DNA of 10,609 nt, taken from positions 43,727 through 54,335 of the forward strand of contig MU631509.1 of NCBI GenBank assembly GCA_026770615.1, in the 5' to 3' direction. The notes under the pieces are model-generated. The model did not search any database and was not told the origin of the DNA. It was given only the letters and a program-made list of their open reading frames with translations. The position numbers were made by a program, and so were the translations under genes. The DNA comes from Pavlovales sp. CCMP2436 (Eukaryota > Haptophyta > Pavlovophyceae > Pavlovales). Shown here one piece after another: positions 1 through 6,870 of this stretch. The first letter of the stretch is position 1, and every line of letters starts with the position of its first letter.

Positions 1-520
1 TCCACCATACTCAATTTTTGATTTAATGGGGGGGGGGTAGGGGGGGGGTGAGCATAGCCTCTGACTCCACCTATATTCAATTAATGGGGGGGTGCAAATG
101 CACATGCAAACACACCTACGTACGCACCCTTCACACCACCTGTCATTTGTCGACAGCAAATAAGAACTATCTTGTGTAAGACTACTTATTCCTGTCCGAA
201 AAGTAAGGTCCAGATGACTCAGAAGCAGCGCGAAGCCGAGGCCAAACGCCTCCAGGCTAACGCATACATTCCCCATAGCATCCCTTCACAAGGAAGTTTA
301 AAGCTCAAATAGTAACAGGGCACTAGAATAGTGAGAAATGCATTATTTTTGGGGGCAGTGAGACTGTACGCGATATTTATTAAAGGTAGTAGGAAGGGAC
401 AGATTTGAAATCACTCGCTCACGTTCAATAACACTATTTTAAAAATTAAAGCAAAAAGAGAAGAAAAATAAAACACACCTGTTTTAGACCCTGTTCTACC
501 CTGCGTGACGTAAGTTTGTT

Positions 521-566
521 CATTCATATCATATCATATCATATCATTCATTCATTCATTCATTTT
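521..566. repeat. TCATA / TCAT microsatellite
   Basis: About four TCATA units are followed directly by about five TCAT units and then a T run. This is an ordinary compound microsatellite with no link to a gene. Confidence 0.8.
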
Positions 567-727
567 TTTGTATTTCTTTTTTGTATGTAAAGATGATAGA
601 GGACCTGTGTAGATAACATCTTTGAAGGTAATTTAAGATTAATTGTTATTTTCACAAAACTGTACTCGCCTCTGTTTCACCCCCACCCGATTTTGCTATG
701 TGCAAACGCAACAACTCTAAAAAAAAA

Positions 728-766
728 CAGACGCACACACACACACACGCATGCACGCAAGCACAC
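728..766. repeat. CA-rich microsatellite
   Basis: Alternating CA with occasional CG interruptions. It produces false Thr/His-rich open frames on the plus strand and Val/Cys-rich frames on the minus strand. Confidence 0.8.
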
Positions 767-1074
767 CTGTACCCGCCCCTGTTTCATCTCCACCGATTCG
801 GCCGCGCGCGAACGCCACACGCTCGCCCGCGCATCTGCCACGTTTTTCTCCCGCTCTGTCCGCACCTGCAAGCAGAGGTTACAGGGGTTGCTCGGAGCTC
901 AGTCGGCGCTTTGGTACCACCGCAATGTGACGCTCAAGCTCAACCGAGAGACGCTCAGACGCTGACACCCGGGGCCTCCTGGGCGCATAGACTGCGCTCC
1001 CGGCGGTAGAAGGGGCAGCATAACATAACATACCATAACATTACAGAGGTTGCACAGTGGTTGTGGAATATGAG

Positions 1075-1285
1075 CAGGGGTATAGAGGGGGTTGGGTACA
1101 TGCATATCGCCAATATTCGATACTTGTCAGACCGACCGCTTTTCAAATGGATTTTCGGCATTCAAAATTGGTTCAAGACGCTTTCAGGCGAAATCCTGAT
1201 TGCGTCTGGGACCGTTTTTGAATACAGCAAATTTATTTTGAAAAGCATGATTTCACTGGTGAACCCAACCCCCTTTATACCCCTG
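1075..1285. mobile_element. MITE-like element with ~23-bp terminal inverted repeats
   Basis: The left end, starting CAGGGGTATAGAGGGGGTTG, is matched in inverted form at 1263-1285, with one difference over 23 bases (GAG against AAG) and weaker similarity for about three more. The 211-bp length, the absence of a transposase and the presence of another copy of the terminus at 1793 point to a non-autonomous DNA transposon. Ends beginning CAGGGG are common in hAT-type elements, which leave 8-bp duplications, but the flanking octamers (AATATGAG and ACACGAGG) do not match, so the superfamily is unassigned. Confidence 0.6.
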
Positions 1286-1372
1286 ACACGAGGTGGCAAC
1301 AGACATTTTATTGGCACCAATAGCGATCATCAACAAGAAAATCAGAAAATCACACAAATATATTTGGAATAT

Positions 1373-1490
1373 CTTTGTGAGGGCTTGTCTTTGCAACCCA
1401 CGTTCCACTTACAATTAATTGCCAGAGTATTGAATAGTAAATACCTTTGTGAGAGCTTGTCTTTGCAACCCACGTTCCATTTGCAGATAC
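1373..1490. repeat. Two copies of a ~45-bp segment, 72-bp period
   Basis: The block starting CTTTGTGAGGGCTTGTCTTT recurs 72 bases later with only a few differences over about 43 bases; the segment between the two copies is not obviously conserved. Both copies lie in the same open frame and read CEGLSLQPTFHLQ and CESLSLQPTFHLQ, but the frame runs into simple repeats and I do not regard it as a gene. Confidence 0.7.
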
Positions 1491-1504
1491 ATATGCGCCT
1501 CCTG

Positions 1505-1650
1505 CCACACACAGGGGTGGGTGGGTGGGGGGGGGGGTCAATTATCGGGGGAGGGGGGGTTGTGTGTGTCAACTATCGGGTGGGGGGTGGGCGGGGTGTG
1601 TGTGTGTGTGTCAATTATCGGGTAGGAGGGGGGTCGATTATCGGTTGTCA
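1505..1650. repeat. G-rich minisatellite with TCAATTATCGGG core
   Basis: Four variants of the core TCAATTATCGGG start at 1538, 1569, 1611 and 1634. They are separated by G runs and GT repeats of uneven length (42, 31 and 23-base spacing). The long G tracts on the plus strand could form G-quadruplexes. A CAG/CAA repeat follows at about 1685-1710. Confidence 0.7.
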
Positions 1651-1792
1651 CATCGCGATCAGATTGGGTCATTGATAACAATAAAGCAACAACAGCAGCA
1701 GCAGCAACAGCACACATCCCAAAAATAAAAATTGTGTATTTTCACGTGAAAGAGGTATACTGCACTACAATAACTAGGGCACGCCTCCTAAT

Positions 1793-1816
1793 CAGGGGTA
1801 TAGAGGAGGTTGGGTT
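1793..1816 (+). mobile_element. Orphan terminus of the 1075-1285 element
   Basis: The segment starting CAGGGGTATAGAGGAGGTTG matches the left terminus at 1075 in the same orientation with one difference in about 23 bases. I find no inverted partner downstream, so this is a truncated copy or a solo end. The stretch from here to 2113 shows no gene. Confidence 0.55.
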
Positions 1817-2113
1817 TGCGCAGTGAAACAGGGGCACGTAACGTAACTGCAGCCCCCTCCCCCCGTTAGAGGGCAACTATAGTTGCTCGGTCACATTAAC
1901 TAACAGTAGCGGGTTAATAGTTAGTTAATGCTCAGTGTTCGGTCTACATTCAACTGTATTGCCATGCGCAATTATTTGTTGATATATGCCAAATTGTAGT
2001 TGACGTTCAAGAAATAGAAAGCAGATATTAGTGCACCTGCAAAGTGTGGTCTCTATACTAAGGCTGATTATACATCCGTGTGCTCTGCAAAGGTCCCTTG
2101 ATCCGAGTGTTTC

Positions 2114-3617
2114 TCAACGCTTGGGTCCGGTGGAGACCTGCCAAGGGACGAGAAAAGAGCAAAGATGAGCGCACCTGTTGCGTCTGTGCCTGCTGTGCGT
2201 TGCGCTCTCGCAAATCTTTGATCTGCGAAGATCGTTTGCGCGTTTCGTCAATTCGACGGGTGGCTTTCTCCTGCTCGGTATGCAGACGCTTAATCCGGTT
2301 CTGCGCGGGGTAAGGTGGGTAGGTGGAGGGCGGGGGGGGGGGTAAGCGAGAGGCCCATGCGTGCTCCAACGCCCTATTTCATTGCATTATACCCGGGCGC
2401 AGCTTGGGGTGTTAGTTATACAAAGCGATACATATAAGCTCGGTATACAGACGTTTAATCCGGTTCTGCGCGGGGAACAGTCATAGACGGGCATTAAGAA
2501 AGCAGAGAATCAGAGTGAGGCTCACTTTCTTAGCAAAATACATACCAACAATAGTTACGTTACATACAAACAATGCTTAACTGGCTCAAACATTGAGGCT
2601 CAGTTTCTTAATGCCGAGCTTTCTTAATGCCCGTCTATGACTGTAAGGTGGAAAAGGTATGGGAGGAGGGAGTGGGGGTGTGTGAGGGTGATGTGAGGTG
2701 ACGGGTGGTATGAGGGCGGGGTGGCAGAAATCAGGCGCGGTAGTGTGCATGTGATGCGAGGGTGGAAGAGTCTCACGGTGGCGGTTCATTACTGGGAGGG
2801 GTGGGGTGGGTGTGTGTGTGTGCCGGGGAAGGGGGTTGGGGGGTGGGTGTGCGTGTGTGTTTGCGGGGTGGAGGGGGGGGTGGTGTGTATGCGTGTGTGC
2901 GGGGGGGGGTAAGTAGGCAGTGGTCCTTCTCACGCTTTGGCCGCATGACAAGACAGCCTGGGCGTAGGTGCCTTATTCTGACTTACTATACTCCGGGAGG
3001 GCTGCGTGCTGTCCAGATTATAACAGGATTTTCTGGGGAGGAATGCGAGGGCCCGCCACGACTCTGCGAGGACTCTACGTGCGCAGCAGCAGTAAATAGC
3101 GTCCGGGTGTCTATCGGACAGGGCTGGGTGCTTGCGCAGAGGCTGCGCATAGCCAAGGAGACACTTCTTCTGCTTCCAGGCCCACCCCTCACCTACTGAT
3201 GACCACGTACTGATGATGCACCGACCCTTCCTTCCCACCCTTCGTTCCCACCCTTCGTTCCCACCCTTCCTAGGCGGGAGTGGGCGTGAGGTCGCGCTAG
3301 GTCTAGGGCCAGGACAAAGGCTTGGGACATGGATCGAGAGGTAAGTAGGAATGGCAGGGAGGAGCAAGCCTAGGAGATAGGGCAGGAGGGCAAGGCGAAT
3401 GGCAAGGCGGGAGGGCAAGGCGGGAGGGCAAGGCGCCTACCGTGAGCAACTGTTTGTCCTGCTCAGACTTGATACGCGCGTTCTTCGCAGCCAGGTGGCG
3501 CACCCCGAGTGCCCTGGCCGAAAGATCAGGCCGGCCACCACCCGGCTCAAGCAGCGCGCTGCTGCCATTACGCGGCGTGCTCTGCTGTGACAGCGCCCCG
3601 CCGCCGCTCTCGAACAT
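2114..3617 (-). CDS. Spliced gene for a short charged coiled-coil protein (partial model)
   Basis: Function not recognised. On the minus strand an exon from ATG at 3617 down to 3441 (59 codons) ends in a phase-0 donor (ACG|GTAGGC). The next exon, 2300-2175 (42 codons), starts after CCCCGCGCAG and ends CAACAG|GTGCGC, also phase 0. Joined, they give a charged helical stretch (ARIKSEQDKQLLT then NRIKRLHTEQEKATRRID) rich in K, R, E and Q, as expected of a coiled coil. The first 35 residues are Gly/Ser-rich and probably disordered. A third exon may lie at 2137-2114 (VSTGPKR-stop), after a 37-base intron with a strong pyrimidine tract; reading through instead gives a less plausible tail. An AG just upstream of the ATG (near 3627) could instead be an acceptor, so the true start may be further upstream. 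The 1.1-kb intron is full of repeats and may hide another exon. Joining of the exons is inferred. Confidence 0.4.
2438..2475 (-). repeat. Partial duplicate of the 5' end of the coiled-coil exon
   Basis: This segment matches 2273-2310 at 36 of 38 positions by eye. It copies the splice acceptor (CCCCGCGCAG on the minus strand) and the first codons of the exon (NRIKRLYTE against NRIKRLHTE). Beyond that it diverges and reaches stops, so it is a truncated exon copy. The transposon at 2478-2643 sits immediately beside it. Confidence 0.75.
2478..2643. mobile_element. Tc1/mariner-type MITE, 166 bp, perfect 26-bp inverted repeats
   Basis: The left end starts CAGTCATAGACGGGCATTAA and its full 26 bases (2478-2503) are repeated exactly in inverted form at 2618-2643. 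The ends CAGT...ACTG and a TA on the right flank (2644-2645) fit Tc1/mariner elements, which insert at TA. The left flank reads AA, which one point change from TA would explain. The sister segment at 2273-2318 shows the unoccupied site: GCGGGG-TA-AGGTGG. There is no transposase, so the element would need one supplied in trans. Confidence 0.85.
2655..2912. repeat. G-rich low-complexity tract with GT repeats
   Basis: The plus strand is strongly purine-rich with GGGTG, GTGTG and long G runs. The apparent open frames (Gly/Val/Cys-rich on plus, Pro/His/Thr-rich on minus) are products of this composition. The tract would lie inside the large intron of the minus-strand coiled-coil gene. Confidence 0.7.
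3221..3272. repeat. Short tandem repeat TTCCCACCC-TTCG
   Basis: About three units of 13 bases (TTCGTTCCCACCC), slightly diverged at the ends. It lies in the putative large intron of the minus-strand gene. Confidence 0.6.
3384..3435. repeat. Short tandem repeat GGGCAAGGCGGGA
   Basis: Several units of about 13 bases built on GGCAAGGCGGGAG. It lies directly beside the donor site of the minus-strand exon that ends at 3441. Confidence 0.6.
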
Positions 3618-4297
3618 CTTCAATGTTGCACCTGCGCCGATTTTGAAAATCACGTTTGTAACAGACGCATTTTTTTAAAGACGTTTTACGCGGGATCGCG
3701 GCGGCGCGATGCGACGACGAGCAAGGATCGTGGCGGAGAGACGACACGGGAAGTAAGATAGCACATGAGACAACCGATGCGCTGACCCTCCCATGTCATG
3801 CCCGTACGCCTTCGGGCCACAAGTCGGGGGACGTTAAAAGAACTATTATTAAAAAAGTAATGCCCGTTTAATGCCGAACGCACCGATGTCCTTGCCATAT
3901 TGTCGCCGCTAATTGCGGTCGCCTTCGCCGCCGCCTTCTAAGTGCCGCTGTTGTCCTCGTTCCAGCCACCCACAACCACGTCCGACTTACACCACATCGT
4001 GCCTCTCCTACTCTCCAGCTGTTGCTGCCGCTGCCACCATCCCCATCGCCACCACACCCACACGCTCACCCTCACCTCCTCTCTCTACAAATGGGGCACA
4101 CAAGCAATGTAAGGGCAATTTACGAAAAGCAATGTAAGAGTGGGGTGGCGTCATGTAGCGCTGTCGCGTCGGGTGTCGGTTATCGTCAAGGACGCGACCG
4201 TTACGCGACGCGACGAGGCATTCGATTAATATAATTTCGATGAGCGATTAACCAATTGAAATCAGTTTCTTAAAGATTGACGATTGGCAGGAATTTG
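3618..4297. other. Intergenic stretch, no gene seen
   Basis: Apart from the dispersed repeat at 3795-3853, I see only pyrimidine-rich sequence (about 3915-4085) and a stretch rich in CGACGCGAC-type words near 4160-4215 that includes short inverted copies. The open frames are Pro/Ser-rich composition artefacts. Confidence 0.5.
3795..3853 (-). repeat. Dispersed repeat, inverted copy (family shared with introns 4 and 5)
   Basis: On the minus strand this reads as a ~58-base segment containing ACGTCCCCCGACTTG, very similar to 8999-9057 and, over its later part, to 9562-9603. This copy has TGTGG where the other two have TGCAG, so it lacks the splice-acceptor AG. Its position outside the membrane-protein gene shows that the family is dispersed and not just a local exon duplication. 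Confidence 0.75.
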
Positions 4298-4353
4298 CAC
4301 CTGAATATTCTCCCCGAATATTCGTTTGTTCGTTTGGCGAATATTCGTTCGGC
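4298..4353 (+). repeat. Left member of a flanking direct-repeat pair
   Basis: The segment runs CACCTG, then CCGAATATT, then TTTGGC, and ends ATTCGTTCGGC. The same words in the same order and orientation occur at 6695-6748. The pair brackets the GC-rich block with the retroelement remnant. Confidence 0.55.
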
Positions 4354-4376
4354 AATAATTTTGTGCCGAACGAATA
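4342..4376. repeat. Perfect 13-bp inverted repeat (hairpin)
   Basis: TATTCGTTCGGCA at 4342-4354 is followed by a 9-base spacer and its exact reverse complement at 4364-4376. It overlaps the right edge of the direct repeat at 4298-4353. It could be the terminal palindrome of a decayed mobile element. Confidence 0.75.
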
Positions 4377-4501
4377 AAAGTGTGTGTACCTCAAATGCGT
4401 TTCTGGGTGTGGGTTGGTTAACTAACAATTTAATTTCAAAAATCCGGCTTTTGTGAATTAAAGCAATTTGTCAACTAATTATAAGGCTGTTAGACACTCA
4501 G

Positions 4502-4852
4502 TTACTCGTCCTCAGCCACCTCCTTGTCAGCCTCCTCCTCCTCCTCCTCCTTTTCCTCCTCCTCCTCCTCCTCCTCATCCGAGTCAGACTCGTTCTGCCC
4601 TGTTGCCGGCACGTCGTCTTGGTCCTCGTCTGAGGATGCGGACCAGTTATCCGGGCTAGGCCCATTATCGTGCGCCTCGTCCTCCGCTGGCGCGGTGGCA
4701 TCAGAGTGCGTCAGCGTGACCAGCATGACTGGTGATCGATCCATCGCTCCAGTGACGCGGCCTCGGTCGCGTTCAGCGTAGTGACGAAACTGGCCAGCGT
4801 AGTAATATGTGACAAAGTGCAGTGCTCTAGCCTCTACGGGCCAAGGCATCAC
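4502..4852 (-). CDS. Possible exon with highly acidic C-terminal tail
   Basis: Not recognised. The open frame gives 116 residues ending in an almost pure Glu/Asp/Lys tail (about the last 50 residues, ending EVAEDE-stop). The tail is encoded by a GAG/GAA repeat (CTC/TCC on the plus strand, 4531-4577). The first half (HFVTYYYAGQFRHYAERDR, then VTGAMDRSPVMLV) has mixed composition and looks more like real coding sequence than the tail. A CCCGTAG and a GCTAG inside the first few codons could be splice acceptors, in which case this is the last exon of a minus-strand gene whose earlier exons would have to lie in the retroelement-like region or beyond. Acidic tails occur in chromatin and nucleolar proteins, but that is only suggestive. 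It could equally be a repeat artefact. Confidence 0.2.
   Translation of the reverse strand: MMPWPVEARALHFVTYYYAGQFRHYAERDRGRVTGAMDRSPVMLVTLTHSDATAPAEDEAHDNGPSPDNWSASSDEDQDDVPATGQNESDSDEEEEEEEEKEEEEEEADKEVAEDE
4531..4577. repeat. CTC/TCC trinucleotide repeat
   Basis: Two blocks of CCT units are separated by TTTT. On the minus strand they encode a poly-Glu tract interrupted by Lys. Confidence 0.8.
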
Positions 4853-4877
4853 ACCGCCTAAATAGATGCCTTAAGTT

Positions 4878-6469
4878 CCATCGACGTTTGCCTCGGCGTG
4901 GACAACGTCATCCTCAAGCAGGTGTGTGGCGCTTGGGTGCGACCCGACCATCGACTGGCTGGCGCACAAGCGCCTCTACCTACCGACGCGCCTGGCCGGC
5001 CTCGGCTTACCCTCGCTCTCTGAGACGCGCTCGGCCGCCTTCGTCGCGTCGGCGGTACGCGCAGCGACCTCCTTCCTCAATCAGCACGACGCGACGGGCA
5101 CAGTGACGGTGCACGGTGTCCTCGAGCGGCCGTCGATCGCGGAGCGAATCGGGCGTGACTCCTTCGCCGCACCCGGGTCGCAGGGCTGGCGGAAGTTCGG
5201 CGACTCCGGCTCACGCCTCGGCGCGGCAATCATCGCGACCGGCACCGCCCTGCGCGCTCGCGTGCCACCCGGGTACACGGGCGAGCTCCGCGTGCTACGT
5301 GTGCCCCAGAGGAGATGGGCCTGCGCGGCAAGAAGCTGCACGGCGCCGGCCTGCAGCCGGCCATCACGTCGGACCTTCAGCAGATTGAGCACGATACGCT
5401 GAGCGAGCAGCTCGCTCACCTGCCGCGTGAAGACTGCCAGATGCAGCTCTTCCCCAACATCTCGCGCGAGAGCATGATCGTCTTTACGATGCTCCCTGCC
5501 GGTCTCGCCAAGGTGCCCAATGACGAGTAGACCGAGATATCCGCACGCGCCCTCGGCCTCCCGAGCCCCGCGCGCGCTCATCTCGTCGGGCGCCCACTCC
5601 CCCAGGTCTCCGGCGGCGACACCACACACGTCGACCCCTACGGCGACACACTCGCTGCAGCCACCAATTTCCAGGGCGGCCACTTCGCCAAGCTCCAGCA
5701 CGACCCCGTCGTCAGGGTGGTCGCGCGCTTCGCGACCGTGTATGGCTGCACCCAAGCCCAGGCGGAGAACTCCGAGATTTTCGGCTCCGTTCTGCGGCAT
5801 AACCCCGGTTCGATGCGGACCGAGGAAGCGCTTCTCCGCGCGCGCGCGACCGCGGCTACAGTCGACGTCTATGTGGAGCTCGACCAGCCTGATGGACAGG
5901 CCGCCGTTGGCCACATGTTCGAGATGAAGACAGTCCACTACGGCCTGACGCACTACAACGCGGTCGCGCCGACGCGCGGCCGCGCGGTAGAGAACCGCTC
6001 GGGCAAGCTCGACGCTGAGCGCAGGAGGCAGCTCCAGCAGACCGACCGCGAGGTTTTCGGCACGCGAGAGGGCCAGGTGGGACCGATGGAGCAGCGCCTC
6101 AACGGCTTCCCTCCCGTCATCGGCATAGCGACCGGCGGCTTCAGGGAGCAGTCAGTCAAAGAGCCTCGACAACCTTCTCAAGAACTTCGCTGGCATGTGT
6201 GCGGAGACGTGGATGGGCAAGCTCGCGCGCCGACGACGATGCAGGCACGCAACACGCATCTCGGGCTCATGCGCAAGGAGCTCGGAGTGATCGTGGCGCG
6301 CAGCCACGCTAAGCTCATCCTTGCCCGCGCGCGCTCGCTGCACACGCAGACTGCGCGCGCGGCCGCTGGTGCCCGGGGTGCACCTTGGTTCCAGCGCACC
6401 GGCCGCTCGGCAAACGGGCCCGAGGACGCTCCTGCGCACGCGGACGGCGCGTACCGTGACGACAACTAG
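4878..6469 (+). pseudogene. Decayed reverse-transcriptase-type retroelement ORF (C-terminal part)
   Basis: Frame 3 from about 4926 reads HKRLYLPTRLAGLGLPSLS and then AAFVASAVRA, which resembles the segment after the RT domain of LINE-like elements (LP-x-R-x-GGLGL followed by AAY-x-AS). The frame continues to about 5300, then moves to frame 2 (LHGAGLQPAITSDLQQIEHD). A TAG at 5528 interrupts it, after which frame 2 goes on with GLPSPARAHLVG, VDPYGDTLAAAT and, at 5861-5929, VDVYVEL ... HMFEMKTVHYG. About 6160-6235 reads best in frame 3 (SLDNLLKNFAGM), then frame 2 again to TAG 6467. A further break near 4925 joins an upstream DVCLGVDNVILKQ. No catalytic YxDD motif is present in the window. At least four frameshifts and one stop make it non-functional. 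The element class is inferred from these motifs; the D...ExK spacing at 5864-5929 resembles a PD-(D/E)xK nuclease. Confidence 0.6.
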
Positions 6470-6502
6470 CGCAGCCACAATGCCGACCGGGGCGCACGCC
6501 TC

Positions 6503-6535
6503 GGCCGCGGCGGCCGCGGCGGCCGCGGCGGACAG
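6503..6535. repeat. GGC trinucleotide repeat
   Basis: CGGCGGCCG-type units just downstream of the retroelement remnant. In one frame this encodes a run of Ala. Confidence 0.75.
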
Positions 6536-6694
6536 GGCACACGCACCTAAATGGACGTGAGCGTTGAATGTGTGGGGGGGGAGGGGGGGAGCCTGTGGCA
6601 ATTGCTACGAGTTCATCAACAACCTCACCTCTACCACCACCATCCCTGCTGCCAGGACTAACGTCTGACGTCGACCAAGTCAGTTAGTGAACAA

Positions 6695-6748
6695 CACCTG
6701 TTGAAACATGCCGAGCCGAATATTTCAAATTTGGCAAATTCGTTCGGC
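6695..6748 (+). repeat. Right member of a flanking direct-repeat pair
   Basis: It contains CACCTG, CCGAATATT, TTTGGC and ATTCGTTCGGC in the same order as 4298-4353, with small insertions and deletions. It lies about 120-175 bases upstream of the membrane-protein start codon, so it overlaps that gene's probable promoter. Confidence 0.55.
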
Positions 6749-6765
6749 GCGGGTAATTCGGCGAA

Positions 6766-6772
6766 TATAAAT
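6766..6772 (+). promoter_or_regulatory. Candidate TATA box for the membrane-protein gene
   Basis: TATAAAT lies 99 bases before the ATG at 6871. The spacing suits a promoter with a short 5' leader, but AT-rich words are frequent here and nothing else supports it. No other gene is seen between 6470 and 6870. Confidence 0.25.
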
Positions 6773-6870
6773 CCCTGATGATTGGTAGCCTGCACGCACA
6801 ATACGTTGGTACAAATCGCGCTCGACTTTGAGCTCGCAACCTTGGCGAACTCAGCAACCTCGCTGCCGAC

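Larger units (their letters stand above)
1..1074. other. Non-coding stretch with simple repeats
   Basis: I see no convincing gene here. The stretch holds runs of G near positions 30-50 and 86-92, a TCATA/TCAT microsatellite at about 521-566, a CA-rich run at about 728-766 and a short TAACA repeat near 1020-1043. The open frames across 693-1009 are made of CA-repeat translation (Thr-His runs) and look spurious. A short frame at 214-312 is discussed among the rejected items. Confidence 0.6.

Noticed and set aside
214..312. Plus-strand frame MTQKQREAEAKRLQANAYIP to a TAG, preceded by CCAG, looking like the last exon of a charged helical protein
   Set aside because: Only about 16 residues look coding, the supposed acceptor has no pyrimidine tract, and no partner exon is visible upstream in the window.
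1061..1675. 204-codon open frame across the element at 1075-1285 and the minisatellite
   Set aside because: It runs through inverted-repeat ends, a tandem repeat and G-rich simple sequence, with a Gly/Val-rich end; it is best explained by the repeats.
2986..3192. Possible extra exon of the minus-strand gene (AAGAAG after GGAAGCAG, LSDRHPDA)
   Set aside because: The nearest donor gives phase 1, which does not fit the phase-0 neighbours, and the peptide is Cys-rich without a coiled-coil pattern.
5081..5953. 290-codon minus-strand open frame
   Set aside because: It is the antisense shadow of the GC-rich retroelement remnant, whose plus-strand frames carry recognisable motifs.
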